This document shows positions 61,889-64,000 of a DNA stretch of 64,000 nucleotides, one piece after another (the stretch's first letter is position 1; each line of letters starts with the position of its first letter). The notes beneath the pieces are model-generated. The model ran no database searches. It was not told where the DNA came from and worked only from the letters and a program-made list of their open reading frames with translations. Source of the stretch: Aliidongia dinghuensis (GTDB lineage: Bacteria; Pseudomonadota; Alphaproteobacteria; ATCC43930; CGMCC-115725); NCBI RefSeq assembly GCF_014643535.1, contig NZ_BMJQ01000015.1, positions 124,001 through 188,000 of the forward strand, given 5' to 3'. Both the position numbers and the translations under genes were made by a program.

Positions 61889-63820
61889 ATGAAGCACACG
61901 ATCGCGACAGCGGCAGGCCGCGCACCGATAGTGTCGGTCGTCCCCCCGCCTAAAGCGCCCTCTCCCAAAGCGCCACGCTCCAAAGCACCACGCTCCAAAG
62001 CACCACACCGGGCCGAACGCCCCGGCCGCGATCTCGGCGCGGCCCCGCCGGACGCGATCGCGCCAGCCGCCGTGCCGGCTGAGCCATCCGCAGACGGTCT
62101 TCCCGGGGGTGAACTCTTGGCAGCAGCCGTCGATCTGCTGTCCGAAGCCAATCCGCTGCATCAGCTGCTGCCGATCGATTGGGGCGAGATCACCCGGGCC
62201 CTGTCGACGCTCGCGGCGCGGGCGCTGGCGCACCCGGTACCCGCGACGACGGCGGTCGCAAAATTGGGTCTGCAGCTGTGGTGGGATGCCTATGAGACAT
62301 CTGCTCTCGCCGCATTACGCTGGCAGGGTGTCTCGGCGATGTCGAAGTCCCAGACGGCCGATCGGCGCTTCGATGCCCCCGAATGGGTGCAGCACCCGTT
62401 CTTCCGGTGGCTACAGCTAAGCTATCACGCGCTTTCCGGGCAGCTGCTCGAAGCCGCGGAGCAGCAGGCGCGCGACAGCGTCGAACGGCAACGGCTCGTC
62501 TTCCATCTCCGGCAGCTGATCGACGCAACGAGCCCGACCCTGTTCCTGCCGACCAACCCCGCGGCGCTGCGCAAGGCGTTCGAGACAGGCGGCAGCAGCC
62601 TCGCCGACGGCTGGCACAACCTGCTCGCGGATCTGTCCGCGGGCCGCCTCAGCATGACCGACGCCGATGCGTTCACGCTGGGCCGGGATCTCGCCGTGAC
62701 GCCGGGCAAGGTCGTCTTCCGCAACCGCCTCATCGAGCTGATCCAATATGCGCCTCAGACCGCAGAGACGCATGAGGTCCCGCTGCTGATCGTCCCGCCC
62801 TGGATCAACAAGTTCTACATCCTCGACCTGCAGCCGAAGAACAGTCTCGTCCGCTTCCTGCTCGCCCAGGGCTTCACGGTGTTCATGATCAGCTGGAAGA
62901 ACCCGGATGCCTCGATGGAGGGCATCACGTTCGAGGATTACATGACCGAGGGCCCGCTGGCCGCGAGCGAGGTGGCGCGCGAGATCACCGGGGCGGAGCA
63001 GGTCAATCCGATCGGCTATTGCATCGGCGGAACGCTGCTCGCCGTGACGCTCGCCTATCTGGCGGCTGAGCGGGACCGCCGGTTCGGGCCTGCGACCTTC
63101 ATGGTGTCGTTGCTGGACTTTTCCGAGGTTGGCGACACGGCCGTGTTTATCGATGAGCCGCAGATCGAATACATGGAGGAGCGCATGCTCGAACGCGGCT
63201 ATCTCGACAGCCGCGCCATGTCGAACATGTTCAACCTGCTGCGCTCCAATGACCTGATCTGGAGCACGGTGACGAACAATTACCTCATGGGGAACAAGCC
63301 GCCGGCCTTCGATCTCCTGTTCTGGAACAGCGACGGCACGAGGATGGCCCGGGCGGCGCACAGTTTCTATCTGCGCAATACCTACCTGGAGAACAACCTG
63401 ATCCGCCCCGGCGGGGTCTCCCTTCTGGGGCAGCCGATCGATCTGCGGCGCATTCGCCAGCATGTCTACGCAGTCGGCGCGGAGAAGGATCATATCGTCC
63501 CCTGGCGTTCGGCCTGGCAGGTGACGCGGCTGACGGGTGCCAGGACCCGCTTCGTCCTCGCGGCGAGCGGGCATATCGCCGGAATGATCAATCCGCCCTC
63601 CCAGGGCAAGGGCGGGCATTGGACGAACGAGGCGCCGTCGCCGCCAAAGACGGTGGATGCGTGGCTGGCCGGTGCCGGACGGCATGACGGCAGCTGGTGG
63701 CCGGATTGGGCCGCGTGGCTGGCGGCCCGATCGGGTAGAATGGCTCCGGCGCCGTCCGTCGGCAGTGCCGCCCATCGCGCGATCTGCGATGCGCCGGGCA
63801 CCTATGTTCTGGAGCGTTAG
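61889..63820 (+). CDS. phaC: Class I poly(R)-hydroxyalkanoate synthase
   Basis: The 643-residue enzyme has the PhaC N-terminal domain and an alpha/beta-hydrolase catalytic domain with lipase-like box GYCIGG (Cys378 nucleophile) and catalytic His562 in SGHIAG. The conserved VPPWINKFYILDL and FMISWKNPD segments are also present. It polymerises hydroxyacyl-CoA into storage granules. The first 60 residues are a low-complexity tail with short repeats (SKAPR). No phaR, phaA or phaB gene is near. The DUF2270-like gene follows after 40 bases. Confidence 0.94.
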   Translation: MKHTIATAAGRAPIVSVVPPPKAPSPKAPRSKAPRSKAPHRAERPGRDLGAAPPDAIAPAAVPAEPSADGLPGGELLAAAVDLLSEANPLHQLLPIDWGEITRALSTLAARALAHPVPATTAVAKLGLQLWWDAYETSALAALRWQGVSAMSKSQTADRRFDAPEWVQHPFFRWLQLSYHALSGQLLEAAEQQARDSVERQRLVFHLRQLIDATSPTLFLPTNPAALRKAFETGGSSLADGWHNLLADLSAGRLSMTDADAFTLGRDLAVTPGKVVFRNRLIELIQYAPQTAETHEVPLLIVPPWINKFYILDLQPKNSLVRFLLAQGFTVFMISWKNPDASMEGITFEDYMTEGPLAASEVAREITGAEQVNPIGYCIGGTLLAVTLAYLAAERDRRFGPATFMVSLLDFSEVGDTAVFIDEPQIEYMEERMLERGYLDSRAMSNMFNLLRSNDLIWSTVTNNYLMGNKPPAFDLLFWNSDGTRMARAAHSFYLRNTYLENNLIRPGGVSLLGQPIDLRRIRQHVYAVGAEKDHIVPWRSAWQVTRLTGARTRFVLAASGHIAGMINPPSQGKGGHWTNEAPSPPKTVDAWLAGAGRHDGSWWPDWAAWLAARSGRMAPAPSVGSAAHRAICDAPGTYVLER

Positions 63821-63860
63821 ATCGGAGCCCGCCCCGGCGCCCAAGAACCTGGAGGCAGCC

Positions 63861-64000
63861 ATGAGCAGCAGCAAGGAAGAAAACGCCCCCTTCAGCGTCG
63901 CAGAGATCGGGGCCTTGGCCCATCTCTATCGCGGCGAGGTCTATCGGAGCACCGTCTGGCGGACACGGCTCGATGCCTCGACCAATTGGGCCGTGGTGTC
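63861..64000 (+). CDS. DUF2270-like protein, N-terminal part (runs off the window)
   Basis: The frame begins at an ATG with GGAGG five bases upstream and is open to the end of the window. The visible 46 residues read through ALAHLYRGEVYRSTVWRTRL to TNWAVV, matching the highly conserved first segment of DUF2270 membrane proteins. Function of the family is unknown. It probably shares a transcript with phaC. Confidence 0.8.
   Translation, partial: MSSSKEENAPFSVAEIGALAHLYRGEVYRSTVWRTRLDASTNWAVV

Overview
The window is G+C-rich, densely packed chromosomal DNA with no transposase, integrase, phage or CRISPR signature. The gene set points to a free-living alphaproteobacterium of the Rhodospirillales type: COQ7- and COQ9-type ubiquinone proteins, a pyridine nucleotide transhydrogenase with a split alpha subunit, a polyhydroxyalkanoate synthase, a HpnL-like membrane protein of the kind found with hopanoid genes, and BenE and MHS-type transporters. 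The order is an inference from gene content; I did not compute a phylogeny.

Region 1 (1-25 kb) is mostly housekeeping. It holds the end of a HpnL-like gene, a glutathione transferase, a periplasmic binding protein, a 4Fe-4S RNA methyltransferase and a translationally coupled glycosyltransferase / heptose-bisphosphate-phosphatase-like / glycosyltransferase trio. It continues with an XRE regulator, a serine beta-lactamase-fold hydrolase, tRNA-Leu(CAA), a DedA-like protein, dsbB-coq7-C45 acyltransferase, a GGDEF protein divergent from purE-purK, coq9-def, a chemoreceptor, rpsU, a PAS_5 protein, pntAA-pntAB-pntB, and an ECF sigma / anti-sigma pair.

Region 2 (24.8-33.2 kb) holds a Nudix hydrolase and then a six-gene operon on the minus strand: esterase, oligopeptide-binding protein, C45-family amidohydrolase/acyltransferase, two permeases, and a double ATPase. 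A divergent GntR regulator lies across a perfect 18-bp palindrome. It looks like a regulated uptake-and-cleavage system for an amide or acyl-peptide whose substrate I cannot name; it is the best candidate here for an undescribed pathway.

Region 3 (33.2-45 kb) starts with an LpxO-like hydroxylase and the ohr/ohrR peroxide pair with three operator-like sites. A polysaccharide locus follows: glycosyltransferase, ABC exporter, a large glycoside-hydrolase-like/GT2 fusion, galE, UDP-glucose dehydrogenase and UDP-glucuronate decarboxylase. The last three supply UDP-galactose, UDP-glucuronate and UDP-xylose.

Region 4 (45-64 kb) is accessory metabolism and transport: a secreted propeller-like protein, an MHS transporter, isochorismatase-like/TetR, two membrane coiled-coil proteins of unknown function, a VIT/CCC1 transporter behind a near-consensus Fur box, GntR/BenE, LysR/MFS/SDR, an ABC permease fusion with an amidase, a BlaI/M56 pair with heptad repeats in place of a sensor domain, PHA synthase, and the start of a DUF2270-like gene.

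Operator-like palindromes are unusually easy to see in the intergenic gaps. Several families of palindromic intergenic repeats are also present.
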